64,000 nucleotides of DNA. Source: DASSBR01 sp035688265. Lineage in GTDB: Bacteria > Pseudomonadota > Gammaproteobacteria > Natronospirales > DASSBR01. A model generated the notes under the pieces. The model was not told the origin of the DNA and searched no databases. It saw only the letters and a program-made list of their open reading frames with translations. The number at the start of each line of letters is the position of its first letter. The first letter of the stretch is position 1. Of the stretch, positions 53,214 through 63,246 are shown one piece after another. The position numbers were made by a program, and so were the translations under genes. The DNA lies in NCBI GenBank assembly GCA_035688265.1, contig DASSNE010000056.1:1-64000 (forward strand). The letters run 5' to 3'.

Positions 53214-53723
53214 ATGACCAAGGACGCCAAACCGCTCGTCGGCATCATCATGGGTTCGCAGTCGGACTGGGACACGCTCCGGCATGCCGCCGACACCCTC
53301 GCTACACTAGGCGTGCCGCACGAAAAGCGGGTGGTATCGGCCCATCGCACGCCCGACCTGCTGTTCGAATACGCCGAAGGCGCGGCCGCGCGCGGCATCC
53401 AGGTGATCATCGCCGGCGCCGGCGGCGCGGCGCACCTGCCGGGCATGACCGCCGCCAAGACGCAGCTGCCGGTGCTCGGCGTGCCGGTCGAGTCGCGCGC
53501 GCTCAAGGGGCTCGACTCGCTGCTGTCGATCGCGCAAATGCCTGCCGGCGTGCCCGTGGGGACATTGGCGATCGGCAAGGCCGGCGCGATCAACGCCGCC
53601 CTGCTCGCCGCCTCGATTCTGGGCCTCTCGCATCCGGAGATCTCCGCGGCCCTAATGCAGTATCGCAGCAAACAAACCGAACGCGTGCTGTCTCAACCGG
53701 AACCGCAGGACAAGGCCCGCTAA
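53214..53723 (+). CDS. purE: N5-carboxyaminoimidazole ribonucleotide mutase
   Basis: Class I PurE, 169 residues. It shifts the carboxyl of N5-CAIR to C4 in purine synthesis. GIIMGSQSDWDTL (phosphate loop), SAHRTPDLLFEYA (catalytic His 45-like) and IAGAGGAAHLPGMTAA are diagnostic; ALLAASILGLSHPEI ends the fold. 31 bp before purK; one operon. Confidence 0.96.
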   Translation: MTKDAKPLVGIIMGSQSDWDTLRHAADTLATLGVPHEKRVVSAHRTPDLLFEYAEGAAARGIQVIIAGAGGAAHLPGMTAAKTQLPVLGVPVESRALKGLDSLLSIAQMPAGVPVGTLAIGKAGAINAALLAASILGLSHPEISAALMQYRSKQTERVLSQPEPQDKAR

Positions 53724-53754
53724 CCTCTCACCCCTGACCTCTTACCCTTATATT

Positions 53755-54846
53755 ATGCAAACCATCGGCATCATTGGCGCAGGCCAGCTCGGCCGCATGA
53801 TGGCGCTCGCCGGCTACCCGCTCGGCCTGCGCTTCGTGTTTCTGGACAAGGACGCCGGAACCCCGGGCGGCCAGGTCGGCGACATCATTGTCGGCGCGTT
53901 CGATGATTCGGCCAAGCTCGCGGAACTGGCGGAGCGGGCCGACATACTGACCTTCGACTTTGAAAACGTTCCGGCCGGGCCACTCGCGCCCATTGCCGAC
54001 AAGATGCCCGTATGGCCGCCGGCCGATGCGCTTGAAACCGCCCAGGACCGGCTGCTCGAAAAGCGCCTGTTCGTCGCCCAAGGCCTGGCGACGCCGCAGT
54101 TCGAGCCGGTCGATACGCTCGCCGAACTCAAGACAGCCGTCGACAAGATCGGCCTGCCCGCGGTGCTGAAAACCCGCCGCCTGGGCTACGACGGCAAGGG
54201 CCAGCGCATGCTGCGCGAGCCGGGCGACATCGAACCGGCCTGGAATGACCTCGGCGGCGTGCCGCTGATCCTCGAGCAGTTCATCGAATTCGACCGCGAA
54301 GTCTCGATCGTCGGCGTGCGTTCGACCGGCGGCGAATGCCGGTTCTACCCGCTCGCCCACAACACCCACCACCACGGCATCCTGCATCACTCGATCGCGC
54401 CGTACGTGGACGCGGACTTGCAGGCGAAGGCCGAAGGCCATTCGCGCACGCTGATGGAGCATTTCGGCTATGTGGGCGTGCTGACGATTGAATTCTTCGT
54501 CAAGGGCAGCAACCTGATCGCCAACGAAATCGCGCCGCGCGTGCACAACTCCGGCCACTGGACTATTGAAGGCGCCGAAACCAGCCAGTTCGAAAATCAT
54601 ATCCGCGCGGTTGCCGACCTGCCGCTGGGCGACACGAAGCCGATCGGGCACTCGGCGATGGTGAACTTCCTGGGCGAGATGCCGCCGCTCGACGAGGTCC
54701 TGAAGATCCCCGGCGCGCACTACCACGACTACGGCAAGAGCCCCCGCCCCGGCCGCAAGTTGGGGCATTGCACATTGCGGGCGGCGACACGGGACGAACT
54801 CGATGCGCGGTTCGAACAACTGCGTTTGGTTATGAACCCTGCATAG
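53755..54846 (+). CDS. purK: N5-carboxyaminoimidazole ribonucleotide synthase
   Basis: ATP-grasp enzyme of 363 residues making N5-CAIR from AIR, bicarbonate and ATP, the step before PurE. GIIGAGQLGRMMALA (N-terminal Rossmann part), LKTRRLGYDGKGQRML (ATP loop), LEQFIEFDREVSIVGVR, EIAPRVHNSGHWTIE (metal site) and KLGHCTLRA near the end. The stop is 12 bp before a palindromic repeat. Confidence 0.96.
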   Translation: MQTIGIIGAGQLGRMMALAGYPLGLRFVFLDKDAGTPGGQVGDIIVGAFDDSAKLAELAERADILTFDFENVPAGPLAPIADKMPVWPPADALETAQDRLLEKRLFVAQGLATPQFEPVDTLAELKTAVDKIGLPAVLKTRRLGYDGKGQRMLREPGDIEPAWNDLGGVPLILEQFIEFDREVSIVGVRSTGGECRFYPLAHNTHHHGILHHSIAPYVDADLQAKAEGHSRTLMEHFGYVGVLTIEFFVKGSNLIANEIAPRVHNSGHWTIEGAETSQFENHIRAVADLPLGDTKPIGHSAMVNFLGEMPPLDEVLKIPGAHYHDYGKSPRPGRKLGHCTLRAATRDELDARFEQLRLVMNPA

Positions 54847-54858
54847 CCCACCCTCTTA

Positions 54859-54980
54859 CTCCCTCTCCCTTCGGGAGAGGGTTGGGGTGAGGGTGCCCAG
54901 TAGCGGCAGCGCTTGTTATACCTCACGTTGTGGCGAAGCCGAACCCTCACCCCCAGCCCCTCTCCCGAAGGGAGAGGGGA
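54859..54980. repeat. Large palindromic CCCTCTCCC-type repeat between purK and thiC
   Basis: Left unit CCCTCTCCCTTCGGGAGAGG at about 54861 is itself a hairpin followed by GTTGGGGTGAGGG; the right unit near 54943-54979 (CCCTCACCCCCAGCC then CCTCTCCCGAAGGGAGAGGG) is its inverse. Together they form a ~120-bp cruciform-like element, a dispersed repeat common in GC-rich proteobacteria. No T run, so not an ordinary terminator. The rest of the gap to thiC holds no THI-box. Confidence 0.75.
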
Positions 54981-55056
54981 GCAAGAGAATTTGCCGCGCG
55001 CCCGACCGGCGGCTCATAATGACCTTTAGCGAAACACATACAACACGGACTATCCC

Positions 55057-56943
<1,887 letters not shown>

Positions 56944-56976
56944 AAGCCGATAACCAACGCGAAAAGGAGCTTCGCC

Positions 56977-57357
56977 ATGATAAATCCCGTCAGAAACCAG
57001 ATTGTCTGGGTCGACATCCCGGTCACCGACCTCGATCGGGCGATCGATTTTTACTCCGCCGTGCTGGGCGACAAGGTGGTGCGCGCCGACGCCAACGGCG
57101 TCGAGATCGGCGTGCTGCCGCACGCGGACAACGGCGCGTCAGGCTGCCTGTACGTCTCCGAGGACTATCCGCCCACCACCCACGGGCCGTTGATCTACCT
57201 GAACGTCGACGGCCGCATCGACGATGCCGAACTGGCCGCCGACCGCCACGGCGGCAAGATGATTGAGCCGCGGGCGCAGATCGGTGAGCATGGCTGGCGC
57301 GTGATCTTCATCGACCCGGAGGGCAACCGCATCGCGCTGCACTCGCAAACGGCATAG
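56977..57357 (+). CDS. VOC family protein
   Basis: Glyoxalase/bleomycin-resistance fold protein of 126 residues: IVWVDIPVTDLDRAIDFYSAVLG, GPLIYLNVDGRIDDA, IGEHGWRVIFIDPEGNRIAL. The Glu of the last strand (DPEGN) and the His in GEHGW are kept; the first-strand His is replaced by Trp-Val-Asp. Substrate unknown. AAGGAG lies 7 bp before the ATG. The TAG stop is also the first base triplet of the 162-bp palindrome. Confidence 0.82.
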   Translation: MINPVRNQIVWVDIPVTDLDRAIDFYSAVLGDKVVRADANGVEIGVLPHADNGASGCLYVSEDYPPTTHGPLIYLNVDGRIDDAELAADRHGGKMIEPRAQIGEHGWRVIFIDPEGNRIALHSQTA

Positions 57358-57516
57358 TGCACTGCGCCGTAATTGGCGGCGCTTTCTCGCGAGCGAATTT
57401 TTGTGACTGGCAAGGCGCGGCGACGAGTCATAGCCGTAGCTATGGCGAGGAGCTGCAACGCCGCCAGGCGCAAAAAGGCGCCGCGAAAAGCTCGTTAATT
57501 GCGGCGTAGTGCACTA
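57355..57516. repeat. 162-bp palindromic MITE-like element
   Basis: Both ends read TAGTGCACT; arms TAGTGCACTGCGCCGTAATT and the inverse of TTAATTGCGGCGTAGTGCAC match closely. The middle carries CATAGCCGTAGCTATG, a small perfect hairpin, flanked by GGCGACGAGT and GCGAGGAGC. Elements with this core are dispersed in many gammaproteobacterial genomes. No transposase is inside. It supplies the stop codon of the VOC gene and ends 36 bp before pcm. Confidence 0.75.
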
Positions 57517-57551
57517 CAATACGCACTTTTCCTTAGTTCAAGAGGTCAAAG

Positions 57552-58226
57552 ATGGCGGCAGCGACAGCGGCCGGGATGGACTATGCCCGGCGGATGATGG
57601 TGGAGCGCCAGATTCGCACCTGGGACGTGCTCGACCGGCATGTGCTCAACCTGCTCGAGGAAATGCCGCGCGAGCGCTTCGTGCCGGCGCATCATCGCGG
57701 CCTCGCCTACGCGGATACCGAAATCCCGCTCGGCGACGGCCAGATCATGATGGCGCCGAAAGTCGAGGGCCGCATGCTGCAGGCGCTGGACGTCCAAACC
57801 GGCGACTCGATCCTGGAAATCGGCACCGGCAGCGGCTTTATCACCGCCTGTCTTGCGAGTCTCGGCCGCGAAGTCCTTTCCTGCGACATTCGCGATGCCT
57901 TCTTCGGCGGGGCGCGCGCCGCGCTGCATGACCTCGGCCTGGACGAGCAGGTCGAACTCCTGCACCAGGATGCCGCCAACCTCAACTGGACCGATCGCCG
58001 TTTCGACGTCATCTGTGTCACCGGCTCGCTGCCGGTGCTCGACCCGAGCTTCGCCGACCGCCTGGAAATCGGCGGCCGGCTGTTCGTCGTCGTCGGCCAG
58101 GCGCCGGCGATGGAAGCGCTGCTGCTGACCCGCGTCGACGAGAATGAATGGGCGCGCGAAAGCCTGTTCGAGACCGTGCTGCCGGCGCTCGACAACGTCG
58201 CGGTACCCTCGCCGTTCCGCTTCTGA
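57552..58226 (+). CDS. Protein-L-isoaspartate O-methyltransferase-like protein
   Basis: PCMT-family methyltransferase of 224 residues: MMVERQIRTWDVLDRHVLNL, RERFVPAHHRGLAYAD, SILEIGTGSGFITACLASLG (SAM motif I), NWTDRRFDVICVTGSLP. Family enzymes repair isoaspartyl residues, but this subgroup has a shorter C-terminus and VTGSLP in place of VTAAP, so activity is uncertain. In Xanthomonas a similar gene lies before a rhodanese and tolC. AGAGG is 7 bp upstream. TGATG overlap with the rhodanese gene. Confidence 0.85.
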   Translation: MAAATAAGMDYARRMMVERQIRTWDVLDRHVLNLLEEMPRERFVPAHHRGLAYADTEIPLGDGQIMMAPKVEGRMLQALDVQTGDSILEIGTGSGFITACLASLGREVLSCDIRDAFFGGARAALHDLGLDEQVELLHQDAANLNWTDRRFDVICVTGSLPVLDPSFADRLEIGGRLFVVVGQAPAMEALLLTRVDENEWARESLFETVLPALDNVAVPSPFRF

Positions 58227-58543
58227 TGCGCTCGATCGACGCCACCGGACTCGCCGGCCTGCTGCAACAGGATGCCGATCTGACGTTCCTCGACGTACGC
58301 GAGCCGTGGGAGCACCAGATGGCGTCGGTTCCCGAGGCCACGCTGATCCCGATGGGCGAAGTCGCCGGCCGGCTGGATGAGCTGGACCCGGAGCGCACGA
58401 CGGTGGTGATGTGCCATCATGGCAATCGCAGCGCCACCGTCGCACGGTTCCTGGAGCAGCATGGCTTCCGCGACGTGGTGAATCTCGAAGGGGGCATCGA
58501 TGGCTGGTCGGAAAACGTTGATCCGGGCGTGCCGCGGTACTGA
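58226..58543 (+). CDS. Rhodanese-like sulfurtransferase
   Basis: Single rhodanese domain of 105 residues: LTFLDVREPWEHQMASVPEA, and active-site Cys in VMCHHGNRSATVARFL, then GGIDGWSENVDP. It may move sulfane sulfur, or act as a regulatory domain; partner unknown. ATG shares one base with the pcm-like stop (TGATG). Confidence 0.9.
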   Translation: MRSIDATGLAGLLQQDADLTFLDVREPWEHQMASVPEATLIPMGEVAGRLDELDPERTTVVMCHHGNRSATVARFLEQHGFRDVVNLEGGIDGWSENVDPGVPRY

Positions 58544-58567
58544 CCCCGAAATCCTGTTGCATTAGAC

Positions 58568-59281
58568 GTGGTCGTGATCGGGCTTGCGGTAGCAGCGATT
58601 ATCGCGGTTGCCGCCATCATCTCTGCCGCCCTGTTTTACCGGCAGGCGCGGCATCTCCAGCGCGAGCTGCACCGCCTCGAAGCGCGCCGCCTGCGCAGCC
58701 AGCTCAATCCGCATTTCCTGTTCAACGCGCTCAACGCCGTCTCCGAACTCGGCTACCACGATCCGGGCGCGGCGGATCGCACCGTCACGCAGCTCGGCAA
58801 CCTGCTCCGGATTTCACTCGACACCGACAACCGCTACGAAATCTCGCTGAAGGACGAACTGGACATCCTCCGGCGCTATCTCGACATCCAGCAGACGCTG
58901 CTGCAGAGCCGGCTGCAGATTCATTTCGACATCGCGCCGGACACGCTGGCCGCCCGCGTGCCGAGCATGATCCTGCAACCGCTGGCGGAAAATGCCGTCA
59001 CCCATGGCATTACGCCGACCCGCGGCGGCTGCATCGACATCGCCGCGCGCCGCGAAGGCGACCGACTGGTGCTCGAAATCCGCGACGACGGGCCCGGTCT
59101 CACCAACGCCGGCTGCGAGCGTGTGGGCCTGGGCAACACCCGCAGCCGCCTTGCGCACCTGTACGGCCGTGCGCAAGACTTTGCCCTCAAGAGTGGTGCC
59201 GATGGCTGGACCGTCGCGCGCATCAGTCTCCCGTTCCACGAAGCCTGGGCCTACGATGAAGACGCGCACGCTAATTATTGA
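58568..59281 (+). CDS. Short LytS/AlgZ-type sensor histidine kinase
   Basis: His_kinase family protein of 237 residues. One membrane helix (residues 3-24), a short coiled coil (YRQARHLQRELHRLEARRLR), the H-box SQLNPHFLFNALN with His 49, N-box QPLAENAVTHG and G-box DDGPGL and GLGNTRSRL. Unlike usual LytS/AlgZ proteins, it has no multi-helix or other sensor domain. GTG start 58568 is 24 bp after the rhodanese stop. The last 26 bp overlap the regulator gene. Confidence 0.88.
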   Translation: MVVIGLAVAAIIAVAAIISAALFYRQARHLQRELHRLEARRLRSQLNPHFLFNALNAVSELGYHDPGAADRTVTQLGNLLRISLDTDNRYEISLKDELDILRRYLDIQQTLLQSRLQIHFDIAPDTLAARVPSMILQPLAENAVTHGITPTRGGCIDIAARREGDRLVLEIRDDGPGLTNAGCERVGLGNTRSRLAHLYGRAQDFALKSGADGWTVARISLPFHEAWAYDEDAHANY

Positions 59282-59969
59282 CGACATGCCGCTGTCGCGG
59301 GCGCGCACGCGGCGCTACCTCGAAGACGAAACCGACATCGAGATCGTCGGCGAATGCGGCGACGGCGAAGCCGCGATCGCCGCAATTGCCGAGCAGCGTC
59401 CGGACCTGGTCTTTCTGGACGTACAGATGCCCGGCATGAGCGGCTTTGAACTGCTGGAAAAGGTGCCGGCCGACGAACGCCCGGCAGTGGTCTTTATTAC
59501 CGCGTTCGACGAGTTCGCCGTGCCCGCGTTCGAAGTCCGCGCGGTGGATTACCTGCTCAAACCCTTCGACCACGAGCGGCTCAAGCAGGCGCTCGCGCGC
59601 GTGCGCGAACGACTGAAGACCGGCGAAAATCACAAAAAACCGCTCAGCCGCTTCGCGGTCAAGTCGGTGGGCAAGACCGTGTTTGTCGATGTGGACGCGG
59701 TGGACTGGATCGAAACCGCCGGCAACTACCTTTGCCTGCACGCCGGCGGCGACACCCACCTCGTCCGCGAAACGATGGCGCAGGTCGAGTCGCAACTCGA
59801 CCCGCAGCGCTTCGCGCGCATTCACCGCTCGACCATCGTGCGCATCGATCGCATCCAGTCGATGCAGCCGCTGTTCAACGGCGATCGCTGCGTCACTCTC
59901 ATCGACGGCACGCAACTCACCATGAGCCGGTCGTACCGCGACAAGGTCGACGCGATTCTGCACGCCTGA
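59256..59969 (+). CDS. LytTR response regulator (AlgR/LytR type)
   Basis: Response regulator of 237 residues. REC domain ~1-120: TLIIDDMPLSR, phospho-acceptor Asp 55 in LVFLDVQMPG, Lys in YLLKPF. LytTR DNA-binding domain ~135-237: VDWIETAGNYLCLHA, RIHRSTIVRIDRIQSM, TLIDGTQLTMSRSYRD. LytTR proteins bind direct repeats about 21 bp apart; just downstream three such repeats precede the exporter operon. ATG 59256 lies inside the kinase gene. Confidence 0.92.
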   Translation: MKTRTLIIDDMPLSRARTRRYLEDETDIEIVGECGDGEAAIAAIAEQRPDLVFLDVQMPGMSGFELLEKVPADERPAVVFITAFDEFAVPAFEVRAVDYLLKPFDHERLKQALARVRERLKTGENHKKPLSRFAVKSVGKTVFVDVDAVDWIETAGNYLCLHAGGDTHLVRETMAQVESQLDPQRFARIHRSTIVRIDRIQSMQPLFNGDRCVTLIDGTQLTMSRSYRDKVDAILHA

Positions 59970-59973
59970 GCCC

Positions 59974-60028
59974 CACGACTCGTCCCTCGATCGCCACGAT
60001 TCATCCCACCACCGCCGCGATTCGTCAC
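59974..60028 (+). promoter_or_regulatory. Three 21-bp-spaced direct repeats, candidate LytTR operator
   Basis: CACGACTCGTCCC (59974), CACGATTCATCCC (59995) and CGCGATTCGTCAC (60016) are spaced exactly 21 bp start to start, so all three lie on one DNA face. The shared core GA(C/T)TC(G/A)TC resembles AlgR-type sites (CCGTTCGTC). The last copy ends 7 bp before the -35 of the promoter at 60036, the place for an activator. Repeats are seen; binding is inferred. Confidence 0.65.
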
Positions 60029-60035
60029 ATTTCGG

Positions 60036-60070
60036 TTGTCGGTCGATGAGTGCCGCCTTAAATTGGCGGC
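60036..60070 (+). promoter_or_regulatory. Promoter of the MacAB-like exporter operon
   Basis: -35 TTGTCG (60036-60041) and -10 TAAATT (60059-60064), 17 bp apart, both 4 of 6 to consensus. The -10 sits inside the dyad GCCGCC/GGCGGC (60052-60057 and 60065-60070). The start would be near 60071, 22 bp before the adaptor ATG. Confidence 0.5.
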
Positions 60071-60092
60071 GCAAATCGAATTGAGGACCTGA

Positions 60093-61322
60093 ATGGACAA
60101 GAAAGAAGCACTCGACGCGCTCCGGATCGACCGCGACGCCGAGCCGCCGCAGAATGGCCGCGGCGGCCGCATCGCGGGTGCCATCTTTGCGGTGATCGTC
60201 CTGATCGGCGGCGCCGCAGCATGGGCTTTCCTCGCGCCGCACGCGATGGCGGTCGAAACCGCGCCGGTCGAAGTCACCGGCGGCGGCGCGGCGAGTAACG
60301 CGGGCAGCGTGCTGAATGCCTCCGGCTATGTCGTCGCCGAGATGTCCACGACCGTCGCCTCGCAAACCGTCGGCATGATCAAGCAGGTGCTGGTCACCGA
60401 AGGCATGCACGTCCACAAGGGGCAGGTGCTGGCGTACCTCGAGGACGACGCGGCCCGCGCCAGGGTCGCGACCGCCAAAAGCCAGGTGCAGGCCAACAAG
60501 GCTGCCGTCGCGCAGGCGCAGGCGAAGCTCGCCGAAGACCGGCTGACGCTCAAGCGCACCCGGTCGATGGCCGAGCAGCGTCTGACCAGCGCGGCCGACC
60601 TTGACCAGGCCGAGGCCGCCGTCAATATGGACGAGGCCGCTGTCAAGCAGGCCCAGGCACAGGTTGCAGTCGCAGAAGCCAATCTCCGGTCCGCCCAAAT
60701 CGAACTCGGCTACACCACTATCCGCGCACCGTTCACCGGCGTTGTCACCGAAAAGTACGCGCACCCGGGCGAAATGATCTCGCCCGCGGCGGTGGGCGGT
60801 TTTACCAAGACCGGCGTGTGCCAACTCGTCGATATGAATTCGCTCGAAATCGATGTGGACGTCAACGAAGCCTATATCCAGCGAGTCCACGACGGCATGC
60901 GAGTCGAAGCGGTGCTGGACGCCTACCCCGACTGGCGCATCCCGGCGCACGTGATCAGCGTAGTACCGACCGCGAACCGCGAGAAGGCGACTGTCAAGGT
61001 GCGTATCGCATTCGACAAGCTCGACCCGCGCATCGTGCCGGAGATGGGCGTGCAGGTCTGGTTTTACGAGAAGGCGCCGAAGAAAGCCGAGCACACGCCG
61101 GTCGCGCTGCTGGTGCCGTCGAAAGCCGTTCACGGCGGCGGCACCGACCGCTATGTGTTCCTGCTCGCCGACGGCCACGCCGAGCGCCGCAGCGTCACCG
61201 TCGGTCCCGAGCAAAACGGCAAGGTCACCGTGCTGTCCGGCCTGTCCGGCGGGCAGCGCGTCATCGTCTCGTCACCGAAGCCGCTGCGCGACGGTATTGC
61301 AGTTGAAGCGAAGCAGATCTAA
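60093..61322 (+). CDS. HlyD/MacA-family periplasmic adaptor subunit
   Basis: Membrane-fusion protein of 409 residues. Anchor ~27-47 (IAGAIFAVIVLIGGAAAW). Lipoyl halves (GYVVAEMSTTVASQTVGMIK, VTEGMHVHKGQVLAYLED), a long alpha-hairpin ~125-200 rich in Ala/Gln, second lipoyl half (IRAPFTGVVTEKYAHPGEM) and beta-barrel/membrane-proximal part with PSKAVHGGGTDRYVFLLADGHAE. It joins the inner-membrane ABC part to an outer-membrane channel not encoded here. GAGGA is 5 bp before the ATG. Confidence 0.92.
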   Translation: MDKKEALDALRIDRDAEPPQNGRGGRIAGAIFAVIVLIGGAAAWAFLAPHAMAVETAPVEVTGGGAASNAGSVLNASGYVVAEMSTTVASQTVGMIKQVLVTEGMHVHKGQVLAYLEDDAARARVATAKSQVQANKAAVAQAQAKLAEDRLTLKRTRSMAEQRLTSAADLDQAEAAVNMDEAAVKQAQAQVAVAEANLRSAQIELGYTTIRAPFTGVVTEKYAHPGEMISPAAVGGFTKTGVCQLVDMNSLEIDVDVNEAYIQRVHDGMRVEAVLDAYPDWRIPAHVISVVPTANREKATVKVRIAFDKLDPRIVPEMGVQVWFYEKAPKKAEHTPVALLVPSKAVHGGGTDRYVFLLADGHAERRSVTVGPEQNGKVTVLSGLSGGQRVIVSSPKPLRDGIAVEAKQI

Positions 61323-61359
61323 ACCGAACCAGATTGAAGACAGCAACAAGGAGATAGCC

Positions 61360-62094
61360 ATGTCCGCCACTGAAGCCACTGTCGAGAAAGAAACCACCGC
61401 CACCGCCGAACCGGCGCTGGTGCAACTGAAAGATGTCGTCAAGACCTACCAGCGCGGCTCGGAAACCGTGCAGGTGCTGCAGAAACTCAGCCTCGACGTG
61501 CCGCGCGGTGATTTTCTCGCGCTGATGGGCCCGTCCGGCTCCGGCAAGACGACGTTGATGAACCTGCTCGGCGGCCTCGACAAGCCGACCTCGGGCCAGG
61601 TCATCATCGACGATCAGCCGATTCACCAGCTTTCCGACAGCGCCCTGGCAAAATGGCGGGCCAGGCACGTCGGCTTTGTCTTCCAGCTCTACCACCTGCT
61701 GCCGGTGCTGAACGCCGAGCGCAACATCGAGCTGCCCCTGCTGCTGACCAAGCTGTCGCACAGCGAGCGCAAAAAGCGCGTCGCCGCCGCGTTGTCGCTG
61801 GTCGGCCTGTCGGAACGCGGCAAACACAAGCCGAGCGAGCTGTCGGGTGGCCAGGAACAGCGCGTCGGCATCGCCCGCGCAATCGTCACCGACCCCACGA
61901 TCCTGCTCTGCGACGAGCCGACCGGCGACCTCGACCGCAAGGCCGGCGACGAAATCCTCGAGCTGCTGCAGGTGCTCAACGAGGAACATGGCAAGACCAT
62001 CGTGATGGTCACCCACGATCCCCACGCCGCCGCCTGTGCCAAGCGCACATTGTTCATGAACAAGGGCGTGTTGAGCGAAGAGCCGGAAGCCTGA
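61360..62094 (+). CDS. ABC transporter ATPase, MacB/LolD type
   Basis: ATPase of 244 residues. Walker A GPSGSGKTT (57-65), Q-loop FVFQLYHLLPVLNAERNIELP, signature LSGGQEQRVGIARA (slightly divergent from LSGGQQQRVAIARA), Walker B LLCDEPTGDLD and switch His in VMVTHDPHAA. It powers the two FtsX-like permeases downstream. AAGGAG is 6 bp before the ATG. Acidic, Thr-rich first 18 residues are unusual for this family. Confidence 0.95.
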   Translation: MSATEATVEKETTATAEPALVQLKDVVKTYQRGSETVQVLQKLSLDVPRGDFLALMGPSGSGKTTLMNLLGGLDKPTSGQVIIDDQPIHQLSDSALAKWRARHVGFVFQLYHLLPVLNAERNIELPLLLTKLSHSERKKRVAAALSLVGLSERGKHKPSELSGGQEQRVGIARAIVTDPTILLCDEPTGDLDRKAGDEILELLQVLNEEHGKTIVMVTHDPHAAACAKRTLFMNKGVLSEEPEA

Positions 62095-62096
62095 TC

Positions 62097-63245
62097 ATGT
62101 TCGCGCTCGTCTGGACCAACTTCACCCGCCGCAAAGGCCGGCTCGCGCTGACGCTCGCATCGGTGCTGATTGCCTTCCTCCTGTTCGGCATGCTGATGGC
62201 GGCGCGGCAGGTGTTCAACCCGCAGCTCAGCAAAAGTGACCAGTCGCGGCTGATCACCGTCAACAAGGTCAGCCGCGGCACGCCGTTACCCATCGCCTAT
62301 GCGCAGCGGATCCGGCAGGTGCCGGGCATACGCGCGGCCGCTTACGCTACGTTCATGCTCGGCTGGTACCAAAAGCGCGAAAACGCATTCGCCGTAATCG
62401 CCGCGCCGGCGAAGGGCCTGTTCGACACGTTCCCGGTCACCGTCAAACCGGAACAAAAGAAGGCTTGGCTCAACGACCGCGGCGGTGCGCTCGCCACGCC
62501 GGCGCTGATGAAGGCCTACGGCTGGAAAATCGGCCAGCACGTGCCGGTCATGTCCACGCTGCAGAAGAAGGACGGCGGTTCCACCTGGGACGTCACCATC
62601 GACGGAGTAGCCACGAACAAGGACCATCCGGATGCCAAGGTGCAGCAGTTGATCGTCCATTACGATTACGTCAATGAGGGCCGGGCAAGCGGCAAGGACA
62701 CCGCCATGATGTTCTTCGAGGTGCCAGACGATCCGGTCAAGGCGACCTCGGTTGCTATGGCAATCGACAAGATATTCGAGAACGCGTCACCGCAAACCAA
62801 GACTTCGACGACCAAGTCGGTGGTCCATAACGCCATCCGGCAGGCCGGGGACATCGGCGGCATCATTACCGACGTCGCCATCGCCGTGTTTTTCTCAATG
62901 CTGCTGGTCGTCGGCGCAATCATGTTCCAGTCCGCACGTGAGCGGCATACGGAATTCGCGGCGCTACGCGCGCTCGGCTTCACCCGCGGCTCCATTTTGC
63001 GCATGGTCATCGGTGAATCGCTATTGACTTGCCTGATCGGCGGGCTGATTGGCATCGGCATTGCCGCGGGGCTCATCGCGATTTTGCCAAACGCACTCAG
63101 CAACTTCCCGTCGTCGATGACTCTCACCGGCGTCGCGGTGCTGGTCGCCGTCGGCCTGATGATTGCTTTCGGATTGATCGCGGCAGCCGCACCCGCCGGT
63201 CAACTCTGGCGGCTGTCGATTCGCGAAGCGCTCGGGAGGACGTAA
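62097..63245 (+). CDS. ABC transporter permease, FtsX/MacB-like, subunit 1
   Basis: Permease of 382 residues: TM1 ~18-40 (LALTLASVLIAFLLFGMLM), a periplasmic domain ~45-260, and three C-terminal helices (ITDVAIAVFFSMLLVVGAIM, LLTCLIGGLIGIGIAAGLI, TGVAVLVAVGLMIAFGLIAA). ARERHTEFAALRALGFTRGSI is the FtsX-type cytosolic coupling loop. 2 bp after the ATPase and 1 bp before the second permease. Substrate unknown. Confidence 0.92.
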   Translation: MFALVWTNFTRRKGRLALTLASVLIAFLLFGMLMAARQVFNPQLSKSDQSRLITVNKVSRGTPLPIAYAQRIRQVPGIRAAAYATFMLGWYQKRENAFAVIAAPAKGLFDTFPVTVKPEQKKAWLNDRGGALATPALMKAYGWKIGQHVPVMSTLQKKDGGSTWDVTIDGVATNKDHPDAKVQQLIVHYDYVNEGRASGKDTAMMFFEVPDDPVKATSVAMAIDKIFENASPQTKTSTTKSVVHNAIRQAGDIGGIITDVAIAVFFSMLLVVGAIMFQSARERHTEFAALRALGFTRGSILRMVIGESLLTCLIGGLIGIGIAAGLIAILPNALSNFPSSMTLTGVAVLVAVGLMIAFGLIAAAAPAGQLWRLSIREALGRT

Positions 63246-63246
63246 C

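Noticed and set aside
54859..54980. Rho-independent terminator for purEK
   Set aside because: Stems are strong, but there is no T run and the element is a two-unit inverted dispersed repeat.
54847..55056. TPP riboswitch upstream of thiC
   Set aside because: Neither conserved THI-box motif is present; the space is filled by a palindromic repeat.
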